DNA of 64,000 bases, taken from positions 26,809-90,808 of the forward strand of contig NZ_KB903815.1 of the NCBI RefSeq assembly GCF_000379825.1. The letters are read 5' to 3'. The DNA comes from Longispora albida DSM 44784 (GTDB lineage Bacteria; Actinomycetota; Actinomycetes; Mycobacteriales; Micromonosporaceae). The notes beneath the pieces are model-generated. The model searched no databases. It was not told the DNA's origin and worked only from the letters and a program-made list of their open reading frames with translations. The position numbers and the translations under genes were made by a program. Positions 24,117 through 34,000 of the stretch are shown here, piece after piece; position 1 is the stretch's first letter, and each line of letters starts with the position of its first letter.

Positions 24117-26327
24117 CTAGATCGCGCGGGTTTCGGCTTCGAGGCGGAGGGCAGCGGCTTCGGCGTGCTCGCCCTCGCCGTCGAGCAGCTCCGCCAGCAG
24201 CAGGAACGAGTCCACTGTGTGCGCTCCGGCACCGGCGGCGATCGTGGTCTCGATGGCCGCGCGGAGCAGGGCGATGGCCTCGGCGGTCTGGCCCTGCTTG
24301 GCGACGATCCGGGCGGCGAGCAGCTCGGCCAGGCCGGCCCGGACGGGGTCGCCGGCCTCCCGGTACAGGTCGGCGGCCTGGAAGGCCGGAGCGACGGCGT
24401 CGGAGTAGCGGCGCAGGGCGGCCAGGGACCGGGAGGTCACGTCGGCCAGCTCGGCGAGCAGCATCGGCTCGCCGGCCCGCTCGGCCTCCTCGCGGGCCTC
24501 CGCCAGGTCGCTCAGGCCCGCCGGGTCGCCGCTCTCGCACCGGGCCAGGCCGAGCGAGCGGCGGACCTGGGCGGTGGCGACCGGGTCGCGGGACAGCTCG
24601 ATCTGGGCCAGGGACTCGAGGTATGCGGCGATGGCCGGCTCGAACTTCTCGTCCTGGTGCCACAGCTCGGCGATCGTGAAGTGCACCCTGGCGGCCTCGG
24701 CGTGCGCGTCCGGAGCGTCGCCCAGTACCTCCAGGGCCTTGCCCCAGCAGGACAGTGCCGTGCGCCGGTCGCCGCGCTGGCGGATGGCCACCCCGAGCCA
24801 GTACCACGCCTCGCCGTGGATCTCGGCGATCTCGATGCTCTCGCCGTCGGAGCCGCCGAAGGCGTCCCCCAGCTCCTCGGTGAGCATCCGGAGCACGTCG
24901 CAGGCCTCGTCCGTCCGGTACGCGGCGATCAGCAGCGAGCCCAGCTTGCACCGCAGCGACCAGTGCGCGACGCGGTCCCACTCGGCGCGGTGCGTGCGGT
25001 CGATCGTCCAGCGGAGCCGCTCGGCAGCCGAGACGGGGTCGCCCATCTCCGCGAGGTACGTGACCTCCAGAGTGGACGCGTGCCCGACCCAGCCGGCCGA
25101 GCCGGGCAGCTCGGCGAAGTTGTGGGTGGCCTCGGCGGCGAGCTCCGCTGCCGGGGCCAGCTTGCCGGAGACCGCGAGGATCTGGGAGAGCAGGAGCTGG
25201 AGGCGCGGCCGGGTCGCCTTGCGCAGGTCCGGGCGGGCCAGTGTGGACTGGAGGACCTGCTCGGCAGCCGAGTACTCACCGGTGATGGTCAGCGCGTGCG
25301 CCAGTGCGTAGACGGCGCTGTCGGCCACGCGGTGGGCCCCGGCGGCGCGGGCGTGCTCCACGCCGGCCTTGAGCTCCGCGACGGCCTCCTCGGCCCGCAG
25401 GGCGTACAGGAGGACCTGGCCGAGCAGCAGGCGGGGCATGGCCCGCACGCGCAGCGGATTCTCCGGGCGGTCGTACTCCGTCACCAGCGTCTCGGCCAGC
25501 GCGACCTCGTCGCCGGTCAGGGGCTGCACGGCCAGCTGCGCGCTGCGTTCGAGCCAGCCAGCGTACGCCTCCTCGCCCAGGTCGCGCAGCAGGGCGACCC
25601 GCTCGGCGATCAGCGGCGGGATCTCGTCGCGCCGCTCCATCTCGCTGAGCAGGCGGACGCGGTAGCCGAGCAGTTCGGCTTTCAGTTCCGGGTCGGGGTC
25701 GAGGGCCAGTGCGTGCCCAGCAGCCTGGTACGCGGCCTCGTACTCGTGCAGCTCCGACAGCTCGTCGCACCGCTCCAGCCAGCCGTCGGCGGTGACCGGC
25801 AGGCCGAAGTGCAGCGGGCGCTCGGCCGGGCGGGCCGCGGGCAGCGTCGACAGCGGCACGTCATAGTGGACGGCGCGCAGCTCGCTGCGGGTGTGGCCGA
25901 TCGCGGCCGAGACGCGGGACAGCAGCGGCTGCCCGGTCACGCCGAGCTGGAGCGCGAGGTCGACGGGCAGGCGCAGCGGCCGGTCGGTGTGCCCGGCGTC
26001 CACGGCCCGGCCCAGCACGACGCCGACGGCGTCCAGCTCCTCCGACATGTCGGCGAGGTGTTTCTCCACAAGGGACACTGCGCGGTCCAGGTTGCCGGTC
26101 AGGGCACAGAACAGCAGGTGCTGCGCCACGAGCGGCGGGTGCGGATCCTTGCGGAGCATCTTGTACCCGCGCAGGTGCGCCCGCCGGGCCTCGGCGAACC
26201 GCCCGGCCCTCAGGTACGGCAGGAGCAGGAAGGCGAGCGCGTGCGGGTCGTCCTCCCGGCCGGCGAACCGGGCCAGCAGCTCGGCGTCACTGCCGGTGCC
26301 CTCGGCACACGCCGCGCACTCAGCCAT
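24117..26327 (-). CDS. Large tetratricopeptide-repeat protein, partner of the Hsp90-like gene
   Basis: 736 residues with no DNA-binding or enzymatic motif. Helix pairs with TPR spacing run through the protein, clearest in the C-terminal half (around residues 480-720). The N-terminus has one CxxC (CAAC) near residue 4. The gene overlaps the end of the Hsp90-like gene by eight bases, so the two are coupled in one operon. TPR proteins are the standard co-chaperones of Hsp90 in eukaryotes, and actinobacterial Hsp90-family genes also tend to have a TPR neighbour as I recall. A scaffold or client adaptor role is inferred. Confidence 0.7.
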   Translation of the reverse strand: MAECAACAEGTGSDAELLARFAGREDDPHALAFLLLPYLRAGRFAEARRAHLRGYKMLRKDPHPPLVAQHLLFCALTGNLDRAVSLVEKHLADMSEELDAVGVVLGRAVDAGHTDRPLRLPVDLALQLGVTGQPLLSRVSAAIGHTRSELRAVHYDVPLSTLPAARPAERPLHFGLPVTADGWLERCDELSELHEYEAAYQAAGHALALDPDPELKAELLGYRVRLLSEMERRDEIPPLIAERVALLRDLGEEAYAGWLERSAQLAVQPLTGDEVALAETLVTEYDRPENPLRVRAMPRLLLGQVLLYALRAEEAVAELKAGVEHARAAGAHRVADSAVYALAHALTITGEYSAAEQVLQSTLARPDLRKATRPRLQLLLSQILAVSGKLAPAAELAAEATHNFAELPGSAGWVGHASTLEVTYLAEMGDPVSAAERLRWTIDRTHRAEWDRVAHWSLRCKLGSLLIAAYRTDEACDVLRMLTEELGDAFGGSDGESIEIAEIHGEAWYWLGVAIRQRGDRRTALSCWGKALEVLGDAPDAHAEAARVHFTIAELWHQDEKFEPAIAAYLESLAQIELSRDPVATAQVRRSLGLARCESGDPAGLSDLAEAREEAERAGEPMLLAELADVTSRSLAALRRYSDAVAPAFQAADLYREAGDPVRAGLAELLAARIVAKQGQTAEAIALLRAAIETTIAAGAGAHTVDSFLLLAELLDGEGEHAEAAALRLEAETRAI

Positions 26328-27825
26328 GATCCATCCCGGACAGATCCTCTTCGAGGGACGCGAGCTGGACGAGGTCGAGCATGGCCCCGCTCAGCAGGTC
26401 GGAGTCGACACCGCGCAGCGGATAGTGGCCGAGGAGGCGGGCCTGCGCGTGGAGGAGCTGCACAGTACGTGACAGTACGGTCTGATCCGTCAGTCGCGCC
26501 AGATGCTGCACGATCGGACTGCGGTAATTCAGGCAGAGTGTCCCTGAATCGCCCAGATAAATCACGGGCAGACTCGCCGGTTCGTAGGATTTCATCACGG
26601 TCACGGATCCGGTAGGAGCCAGCGCGAGATCGGCCACCCCGAGCAGCCGGGCGTGGGCGGCGCGGCTCGACAGCGGCGGGTCGTCGAGATCGTCCAGCAC
26701 GTCGGCCGGATCGACCCGCTCCACGGTCACGCCCTCGTAGAGCGAGGGGACCATCTCCAGCAGCTTCACGTCGTGCAGGTGGCCGCCGTTGACGAACGGG
26801 ACGTTGCGGCCGGCGATCGGGGCCAGCTGCCGGTACACGTCGCGGGAGGCCGCGTAGCGCACGTGCCGCGTCCGGCTCAGCAGCTCGGTCAGCGTCAGGC
26901 GGCCGGCCGTGGTCTCCAGCGGCAGCCAGCGCACGATGATCCGGGCCAGCTCGGGATCGTGGGCAGCCTGCACCTTCAGCGCGAGGTGGTGCGCCGCCAC
27001 GAACTGGTTGAGCCTGCGCGGCTGCCGGGAGGACAGCAGGAGCAGCCAGCTCCGCAGGCTGGCCGCGACGGCCTCCGGCGAGGGCATGCGCGCCACGTCG
27101 AGCACGCACCGGGCGAAGAACGCCCAGCCGGGGAGCAGGTCCTCGCCGGTGTCGTCGAGGCGCAGCCCCTCCCGGTACAGGATGTGGGCTGGCTTGTCGC
27201 GGGGTGGCGGTGAGGTGGGCAGGATGTAGGCCACGCCGTAGGTCTCGCCCTCGGCGTCCTTGAGCGGGAGCAGGTCGAGCGGCTCGGCACCCAGCAGGTC
27301 CAGGCCGAACTCCGCGACCTCGATCGCGTCCTCCGACTGCCAGACCGGCGTGCGGTTGACCGTCTCGACCCCGGTCTTGGTGACCACCTCGACCGTGACG
27401 CCCATCATCTCGGCGTAGCGCCGGGTGAGGCTGAGCACGCTGTCGGTGTCGAGGAACTTCTCGTCCATCCGGCGGCGCAGCATGATCGTGGTCGCGTCGC
27501 CGCAGTCCTCGTGCTCGTTCGAGCTGTGCATGCCCGAGACCCGGCCGACCCAGCGCGTGGCGCCGGAGATGACGGTCACGGTGTCGCTGACCAGGAACCC
27601 GGCGAGCGGGCCGTCGTCGCTGCCCGTGATGGTGCCGTCCGGCACGCCGGTCTCGCCGTTGAACGTGAACAGGAACCGGCCGCGATTCAGATCAGCGGGC
27701 AGAATCCGGATATGGTACGCGCTTCTGGACAGCGCAAACGTCAGCAAGGCCGGCAAAAAGGAACTCGGATCGGCATAGCGCGCGCCAAGGATCCCACGCG
27801 GGTCCACCCTGAACGCCCTGGCCAC
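26320..27825 (-). CDS. Hsp90-family protein with degenerate ATPase site
   Basis: 501 residues. The middle and C-terminal parts follow the short Hsp90-family proteins of actinobacteria: EPLDLLPLKDAEGETYGVAY, DLLPGWAFFARCVLD, AAHHLALKVQAAHDPEL, NGGHLHDVKLLEMVP, LCLNYRSPIVQHLA and LLGHYPLR. The N-terminal ATP site is lost. Where the family has RELLQNAxDA this reads LPALLTFALSRSA (residues 24-36), and the DxGxG loop reads FNGETG. The middle-domain SREAL loop with its catalytic Arg is also missing after CVLDVARMPSP (240-250). The start is GTG at 27825, served by AGGAGGA. An ATP-independent binding protein is the best guess. Confidence 0.7.
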   Translation of the reverse strand: MARAFRVDPRGILGARYADPSSFLPALLTFALSRSAYHIRILPADLNRGRFLFTFNGETGVPDGTITGSDDGPLAGFLVSDTVTVISGATRWVGRVSGMHSSNEHEDCGDATTIMLRRRMDEKFLDTDSVLSLTRRYAEMMGVTVEVVTKTGVETVNRTPVWQSEDAIEVAEFGLDLLGAEPLDLLPLKDAEGETYGVAYILPTSPPPRDKPAHILYREGLRLDDTGEDLLPGWAFFARCVLDVARMPSPEAVAASLRSWLLLLSSRQPRRLNQFVAAHHLALKVQAAHDPELARIIVRWLPLETTAGRLTLTELLSRTRHVRYAASRDVYRQLAPIAGRNVPFVNGGHLHDVKLLEMVPSLYEGVTVERVDPADVLDDLDDPPLSSRAAHARLLGVADLALAPTGSVTVMKSYEPASLPVIYLGDSGTLCLNYRSPIVQHLARLTDQTVLSRTVQLLHAQARLLGHYPLRGVDSDLLSGAMLDLVQLASLEEDLSGMDHG

Positions 27826-27952
27826 CCGTGTCCTCCTCATTCGCGGCTAGACACCCAGCGTAGGCCCTGACCGCCAGCAGAGCACCCTCGCGGGTTCCGC
27901 CCAGCGCTTATCCGAACCCATTGCGCAATTGGTGAGCGGCCGTTGACAAAGG

Positions 27953-27982
27953 GCGCGCGACCGGTTTCCCGGCCGCGCGCCG
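27953..27982 (-). terminator. Hairpin terminator after the chitinase gene
   Basis: GGCGCGCG at 27953-27960 pairs with CGCGCGCC at 27975-27982, with CCGG/CCGG pairing inside. It starts 15 bases beyond the chitinase stop on the minus strand. A palindrome ATTGCGCAAT (27931-27940) lies next to it in the upstream region of the Hsp90-like operon. Confidence 0.6.
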
Positions 27983-27997
27983 CTGTCCTTCCCGGGT

Positions 27998-29407
27998 TCA
28001 GAGAATCTTCGCCATCTCGCTGAGCAGGGCGGAGTCCGGTGAGTCCTGGCTCAGCTCCCACGCCATCAGGCCGCGCAGGCCCAGTGCCCGGACCAGCCCG
28101 GCCCGCAACCGGATCGACTCCGGATCGGTATACGTGATCAGCGTGGTGGTCGCCTCGGTGTAGGGCGACTTGCACGTACCGTCCGGATTGAAGGCCCCGC
28201 AGAGCTGGTGCTCGGCCGTCCCGTACAGCGAAGGCTCGCCGGTGAGCGGGTTGCGGCTCTTGGTGAGGCCGGGGATGCCGTTGGCGACGTCGCGGTACGC
28301 CGGGTTCGGTGTGGAGTCCCAGCGCAGCGTGTTCGGGTCGAGGCCCCGGCTGTCGTGCGGCTGGTACAGGCCGTTGGTGCGGAGGAACTGCACGCCGTAG
28401 AACGGGACGCCGACGACGAGCTTGTCGGGCCGCACGCCGTGCGTGAGGTATTGGGCCACCGTGCCGACCGTGTTCCATGTGAGGTCGGAGGAGTTCGGGT
28501 CGCGCGGGTCCCAGCCGAAGGGCGAGGACGGGCCGGTGATCGTGTCGCCGCCGACCGTGTAGTCGTAGGTCATCACGTTGACCCAGTCCAGGATCTTCGA
28601 GACCTTCGCCAGCTCGAAGTACTTGGTGGACTTGGTTGTGGCCGGCAGCGCCGCCGTCAGCAGGTAGTGCTTCTTGTCGGCCCTGCCCTGTGTGTCGAGC
28701 TGCCTGCGGAACTCCTCGAAGAGCAGCGTCGCGTTCCGCCGGTCCTCCGGGCGCGGGTCGACGTTGCCGCCCGCCACCGCCGTCGGGTACTCCCAGTCGA
28801 TGTCGATTCCGTCAAACACGCCCCTGGCCGCGCCGGGTCCGCCCGCGTTCTCCGGCCAGCCGCCGGTCGGCAGGTCACCCTTGATGAACGTGTCCACACA
28901 GGACTTCACGAACGCCCTGCGGCGCTCGGGGGTGGCGGCGACCGTGGAGAACCAGGTCGACTTGGTCCAGCCGCCGAGCGAGATCTCGACCCTGAGGTGC
29001 GGGTACTTGGCCTTCAGTTTCCGGATCTGGTTGAAGTTGCCGTAGAGCCGCTGGTCGGGGTAGTTGTCGGCGACGCCGTCGACCGTGTTCTCCCCGGACC
29101 AGTAGACCTGCTGGTAGTCGGCCCACGGGTCGACCGGCGCGCAGCCGACGGCACCGGTGGCCCGGTCGAAGGTGGGATAGCCGAAGGCGTACTGGATGAC
29201 GTTCAGCTTGGTCGCCGGGATGTCCTTGACGAAGTACTGCCTGCCGTAGACGTCCCAGTCGGCGAAGTAGGCGGTGACGACCTTCTTCGGCACGCCGCTC
29301 TGGTCTCCGGCGGACGCGGGGGCCGGGGCGCCCGGCAGGAGCGACACCAGCGCGGCGACCAGCGTCGTACCAGCCAGGGCCAGTGACCTTCTTCTCTTGG
29401 TTGGCAT
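27998..29407 (-). CDS. Secreted chitinase, glycoside hydrolase family 18
   Basis: 469 residues. A signal peptide with TKRRRS and a long hydrophobic core ends near APASAG. The GH18 motif FDGIDIDWEYP carries the catalytic Glu (DxxDxDxE), and SLGGW and MTYDY, the other two family strands, are present. An insertion between them (around residues 330-400) is the alpha/beta domain of ChiA-like processive chitinases. There is no chitin-binding module. GGTGGAGGCC precedes the ATG at 29407. It follows the ROK kinase gene by 42 bases, so chitin breakdown may be linked to GlcNAc phosphorylation. Confidence 0.9.
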   Translation of the reverse strand: MPTKRRRSLALAGTTLVAALVSLLPGAPAPASAGDQSGVPKKVVTAYFADWDVYGRQYFVKDIPATKLNVIQYAFGYPTFDRATGAVGCAPVDPWADYQQVYWSGENTVDGVADNYPDQRLYGNFNQIRKLKAKYPHLRVEISLGGWTKSTWFSTVAATPERRRAFVKSCVDTFIKGDLPTGGWPENAGGPGAARGVFDGIDIDWEYPTAVAGGNVDPRPEDRRNATLLFEEFRRQLDTQGRADKKHYLLTAALPATTKSTKYFELAKVSKILDWVNVMTYDYTVGGDTITGPSSPFGWDPRDPNSSDLTWNTVGTVAQYLTHGVRPDKLVVGVPFYGVQFLRTNGLYQPHDSRGLDPNTLRWDSTPNPAYRDVANGIPGLTKSRNPLTGEPSLYGTAEHQLCGAFNPDGTCKSPYTEATTTLITYTDPESIRLRAGLVRALGLRGLMAWELSQDSPDSALLSEMAKIL

Positions 29408-29449
29408 GGCCTCCACCCTGGCCGCCCCGCGACTCTACTGTCAATAGTC

Positions 29450-30349
29450 TTAACTATTTAGCTGTGCCGATCCCTGGTACGCCAGGGCCGCCGCGCCGAT
29501 CACGCCCGCGTCGGGCAGCGCGGCCGGCAGCACCTCCAGGCCCTGGAGGAAACCGAGCCCGGTGAGCTTGGCCAGCCACGACTGCAGCGGGTCGAAGAGC
29601 AGCGGCCCGGCAGCCGCGATGCCCCCGCCGATCACGATCCGGTCGAGGTCCACAATGGCCGCCGCGCTGAGGATGCCGGCCGCCAGCGCACGCGCCCCCC
29701 GGTCGAAGGCCGCGAGCGCCACCGGATGCCCTTCGCGGGCGGAGGTGGCGAGCTCACGCCCGCTTCGGCCTGACCAGCCCTGGCTGCTCGCCCAGCGGAC
29801 CATCGAGGGGCCGGAGGCGTAGGCCTCGACGCAGTCCAGGCTGCCGCACGCGCACTCCACACCGTCCGCGGAGACGATCGCGTGCCCGATGTGCCCGGCG
29901 TTGCCGGACGGGCCGAGGACCACGCCCCCGTCGAGGATCAGGCCGCCGCCGACCCCGGTGGACACGACGATGCCGAGCAGGGCTGAACTGCCCCTGCCCG
30001 CGCCCAGCCAGTACTCGCCCAGGGCGAAACAGTGCCCGTCACCGGCCAGGACGACCTCGGCACCGCGCGCGGCCCGCAGCCGGTCGGTGAGCGGGAACTC
30101 GCGCCAGGCCGGGATGTTCAGCGGGCTCACCGTCCCCCGGAACGGATCGAGCGGCCCGGCCGACCCGATCCCGATCACCGGGGCCTCGAACGGCGCCAGC
30201 AGGTCGAGAACCGCGCCGAACACCTCCTCGGGATCCCGGGTGGCCGGCGTCGGGCAGGTGACTGCCGATCGCACGGTGCCGTCCCGTTCCACCAGGCCGG
30301 CGGCCAGCTTCGTGCCGCCGATGTCCAGTGCCATCACCGCTTCGGTCAT
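29450..30349 (-). CDS. ROK-family sugar kinase
   Basis: 299 residues. ATP-binding DIGGTKLAAGL at residues 9-19, VSTGVGGGLILDGGV, the NAGHIGH sugar-site block, and the zinc-binding CxCGxxxC as CACGSLDC followed by VEAYASG. It lacks an N-terminal DNA-binding domain, so it is a kinase, not a repressor. Substrates of such kinases are glucose, mannose or N-acetylhexosamines. Here, between a GH38 mannosidase operon and a chitinase, GlcNAc or mannose is likely. It follows the gene at 30376 by 26 bases and probably belongs to the same transcript. Confidence 0.88.
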   Translation of the reverse strand: MTEAVMALDIGGTKLAAGLVERDGTVRSAVTCPTPATRDPEEVFGAVLDLLAPFEAPVIGIGSAGPLDPFRGTVSPLNIPAWREFPLTDRLRAARGAEVVLAGDGHCFALGEYWLGAGRGSSALLGIVVSTGVGGGLILDGGVVLGPSGNAGHIGHAIVSADGVECACGSLDCVEAYASGPSMVRWASSQGWSGRSGRELATSAREGHPVALAAFDRGARALAAGILSAAAIVDLDRIVIGGGIAAAGPLLFDPLQSWLAKLTGLGFLQGLEVLPAALPDAGVIGAAALAYQGSAQLNS

Positions 30350-30375
30350 GTGTTCCGCTCTCAATGCAGTCAGTC

Positions 30376-31092
30376 TCAGTGCCTGTGGTGATTGTCGGGC
30401 TGGCCCGGATCACCAGGATGCTCGCAGCCCGGTACGAGGACGAGCCGCGACGCGCGGGCCTGGTCCAGCCACAGGGCGAAGGCCTGGCGGCGGGCTGCTG
30501 CGAGCAGACGGTCCCGGATGGCTGGCCGGTGCGCGGTGGCGTCGGCGGGCTCGGCTGGCCGGTGGGCGGTCACGGTGAACTCGTGCAGGCCGAGCGCGTC
30601 GCGAGCTGTACCTCTGCCGCTCTGGACTTCCTCCGCGACGGCCTGCGGCAGCTCGGCCAGCCGGGCAGGCCCGAGTGTCCCCCACGGCCCCCCGTTGAGC
30701 CGGTGCCGCAGGGTCCACTGCTCGGGTGTGTCCTGTGCGGTGGCCGCCCAGTACCGGTCGACCTCGCTCTCCGGCACGGTCACCCCGGCTGTCCGCGCCA
30801 CGAACGCCGCCCGGACGGCAGGGGAGCGCTCGTACGCCGCTGCCGTGATCGACCCGAAGTCCACCGCCCCGGCCTGGTCCAGCACCGGGGCCAGCGAGGC
30901 CAGGCTCAGGTCGGAGCCGGCGCACAGGGCCTCGGTGAGGAGTACCTGCGCCGTCCACCGCCGGAACTGCCTGCCCTCCGGGCTCTCCGGCACCGGCAGG
31001 GCATGCGGCCGGGCGGCGCGCAGCTCGGCCAGCCGGACGTCGAGCAGCCTCACCGGGACGGGAGCGCCGTCCACGTAACCGATGACCGTCAT
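30376..31092 (-). CDS. SurA/PpiC-like helical protein without a PPIase domain
   Basis: 238 residues; the ATG overlaps the GH38 stop (ATGA), so it is coupled to the mannosidase. The start ([21 protein letters not shown]) and the later [17 protein letters not shown] look like the helical scaffold of parvulin-type chaperones, but no rotamase domain follows. No signal peptide is seen. The C-terminus is His-rich (PDNHHRH). I cannot assign a function. Tight linkage to GH38 suggests it serves the mannosidase, perhaps in folding or assembly. Confidence 0.55.
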   Translation of the reverse strand: MTVIGYVDGAPVPVRLLDVRLAELRAARPHALPVPESPEGRQFRRWTAQVLLTEALCAGSDLSLASLAPVLDQAGAVDFGSITAAAYERSPAVRAAFVARTAGVTVPESEVDRYWAATAQDTPEQWTLRHRLNGGPWGTLGPARLAELPQAVAEEVQSGRGTARDALGLHEFTVTAHRPAEPADATAHRPAIRDRLLAAARRQAFALWLDQARASRLVLVPGCEHPGDPGQPDNHHRH

Positions 31093-34000
31093 CCGGTGAC
31101 CTCCAGCCGGATCGTCGGCGCGTACTGGCACCGGCCGAACCACATCACCTTGGCCATCGCCCAGTACTCACCGGGCATCGCGTCCTCGGGCACCGACACG
31201 TCGAAGGTGACCACTGTGGACTGATCCGCCGGTACGGTGAAGCCCCGGATCGGCTCTGGCAGCCACTCCCACGTACCCCACGGCGAGACCAGCTCGATCT
31301 CGCCCCGGATCTCGCTGCCGGTCGTGTTCGCGAGCATGAGGCCGATCCGTTTCGTCGTACCCGGCCGGATCACCACGTGGCTGGCCTGTACGCCGAGGCC
31401 GAGGCCGGTGTCGCGGCCCGTCACGGACTGCGTGCCCTGGGCGGCTGTCCAGTCCTCCGGGATGCTCTCGATCACCGGCGGCGGCTCCGGCGAGAAGGTC
31501 ACCACGTCCTCGAACACCTGACCGGCGTGCTCCGTCCTGGCTGCCAGAAAGAGCAGGCTCCCGGCGTCACCGTCGCGAGTGACCTCGACCGTGAACTGGG
31601 TGTGGCCGTCCGGCTCGATCCGGTACACGCGCTGTGCGGGGCTCACTGTCCAGCCTTCCGGCACGTCGAAGGTGACGACGCCCTCGACGGCCGAGTCCTG
31701 GTACTGGTTCGTGAGCGTCACGGTCACGCCGTCCCCGTCGCGCCCGGCCGTGATGGTCACCGGGGCGTAGCCGAGCGGGGCTGGGCCGCGATTGTGCAGC
31801 CAGTACCGGGAAAAGACAGGCTGGGCGATCTCGGCCTGGCGGCCCAGCACTGGCCCATCGCCATCCACCGAGGCCGGGCGGCCCAAGACGGTCGCGACCT
31901 CGAATCCATCCAGAGTGGACGATGCTGGGCCGGAGTCCTGCTCCAGCAGGTTCGCCGAGCGGAACTCGCCCAGGCCCAGCCCCTCGACCGTGTACTCGCG
32001 ACCCAGGCCGGTGCTCTCCGCGAGGCGCAGCGTGACGCTCCGCGCCGGGTCGACGGTCGCGGCCAGGCCCTCGGCCATCGGGTTCCCGGTGGGCTTGAGG
32101 GCCTGCAACAGCACCTCACGCTGCGGCTCGATCCGCAGGAAGCTCTCACGCGGCCCGAACCGGCCCTCCTGAGCCGGGCGCAGCACCGGCAGCAGCGGCG
32201 CCGAGTGCTCCTGACCCCTGGCAGGCAACGCGGAAGCCCGCCAGTCGCCAGGCCCGGCCACCAGCGCGTAGCGGAACTCGTGCGTCCAGTGCTGGAGCTG
32301 GAAACTCGACCCGTCGGGCGCGGTGCGCTTCGGCGGGTCCAGCCACACGCCGGACGGCCAGCCCGTGCAGGACCGCATCAGCGACAGATGCATGCCGCCG
32401 GCCGGGTCGACGGCGAAACCGGGCAGGCCGTAGGTCAGCAGGGCGACCGTGGCGTCGGCCAGCGGCTCGGTGTTCTCACCGAGCAGGACGGCACCCACGC
32501 GGGCGTCGGCCAGGTCCTCGATGAGCCCGTCCAGGTCACGGAGGACGATCAGGGCAGGAAGGGCACGTGCGTCCCGCAGGTCGGCATTCGGCTGCCAGAC
32601 CTCTGGCAGGGGTTTCATCGCCGGTACCCAGACGGCGGCGTGATCCCCCGGATCCAGCTCGCCCAGGATCTCGGCGGCCAGCGGGTTCACGGCCGGGCCG
32701 CCGAGGACGATCCGGAAGTCGGGCAGGTTGGAGTCGACGTCGAGCCAGCCGTACCGCGACCAGTCAGCGCTCGCCGTCGTCGCCGTCACCCCGGCCCTGG
32801 CCAGCGCGATCACCAGATCACGGGCCTCGGGGGCCTGGTCGAGGGCCGGCACGACGACCTCGGCGACGCCCAGCGCCCGCTCCGTGCCGTCCTGGAACAC
32901 CGCCCGCGCCGTCGAGCCGAGCCCGAACCACGTGTTCGCCGGGTTGTCCATCGTCCACGGCGCCTCGGTCACGTCCACGTCCGGCAGCGCGTAACTCCGG
33001 CCGATCACCGCCGAGGCCACCTCGCACACCGGCAGCGCGCCCGGCAGGTCCACGGGGAACTTCACGCGGAGCAGCTTGTCCTGGCTCGCGTACCCGGTGA
33101 TCCGCGTCGAGCAGTCCACCCGGTCGAGACCGCGCCACAGGGTGACCGTCTGCTCGTACCGCAGCCCGCCGAACTCGCCCGTGCTGACCAGCCGCTCGCC
33201 GGCCGGGCTGGTCTCCCGGCGCACCTGGGCCGGGCTCGCGGCGGAGGACTCCACGCCACCCGACGGCACGAGGTGCCACGGGCCTTCGCCGAAGTCGGGG
33301 TGCGCCGGGTACTCCTCGTACAGCCGGAGCTCGTTGCCCACGTCCTTCAGCAGCTCACGGCCGTGCGCCCGGATGCTGGACAGCGCGCCGCCACGGGCGG
33401 GGTCCGCGGTGACCGTGTACGTCTCGTTGGTGATCGTGCAGCCCTCGGCGGCCGTCCACCCCGGAGCGACGCCCTCGGTCAGCGGCCACGACGCCCAGCC
33501 CAGCGCCGGGACATCCGAAGCCAGGAAGGTCAGGGTGCCGCGCTCGGACACGCACGGTACACCCTCAATGATCTTGTCGGTCCGGATCTGGACCAGGTCC
33601 GTCCGGTCGAACCCCAGCGTGTTCGTGACGACGGCGGACTCGGCATCCAGCCCGATCTGCCCGGTGAGGACCTCCAGCGCCCGTTCGCGCGCTTCAGCCG
33701 CGAGATCGTGCGCCTCACGCCACCCCGCCAGCAGGTCGATGTACACCTGATCCGACTCGGAACCCGTGATCGCGTCATGGTGCGCGCCGTAGGCCAGCAG
33801 CCGCCACGCCTTGTCGAGCGCCGCCTCCGGGTACCGGCCGAGGCCGTGCAGCGCGGCGACCGTGCACAGCTTCTCGGCGTCGGTGACCGCGACCTCGCCA
33901 GCCCGCTGGGCCTGCTTGGTGTCGATGTAGGACACGTCCTTGCCCGTGTAGATCGGGCCCATGTCCCTGGTCTGCGGCGACGGCCGGTCCAGCTCGGCGC

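Noticed and set aside
23895..26615. Open frame of 906 codons opposite the TPR gene
   Set aside because: Antisense shadow with Gly/Gln/Val-biased composition and no motif; the minus-strand TPR frame has a proper start overlap and repeats.
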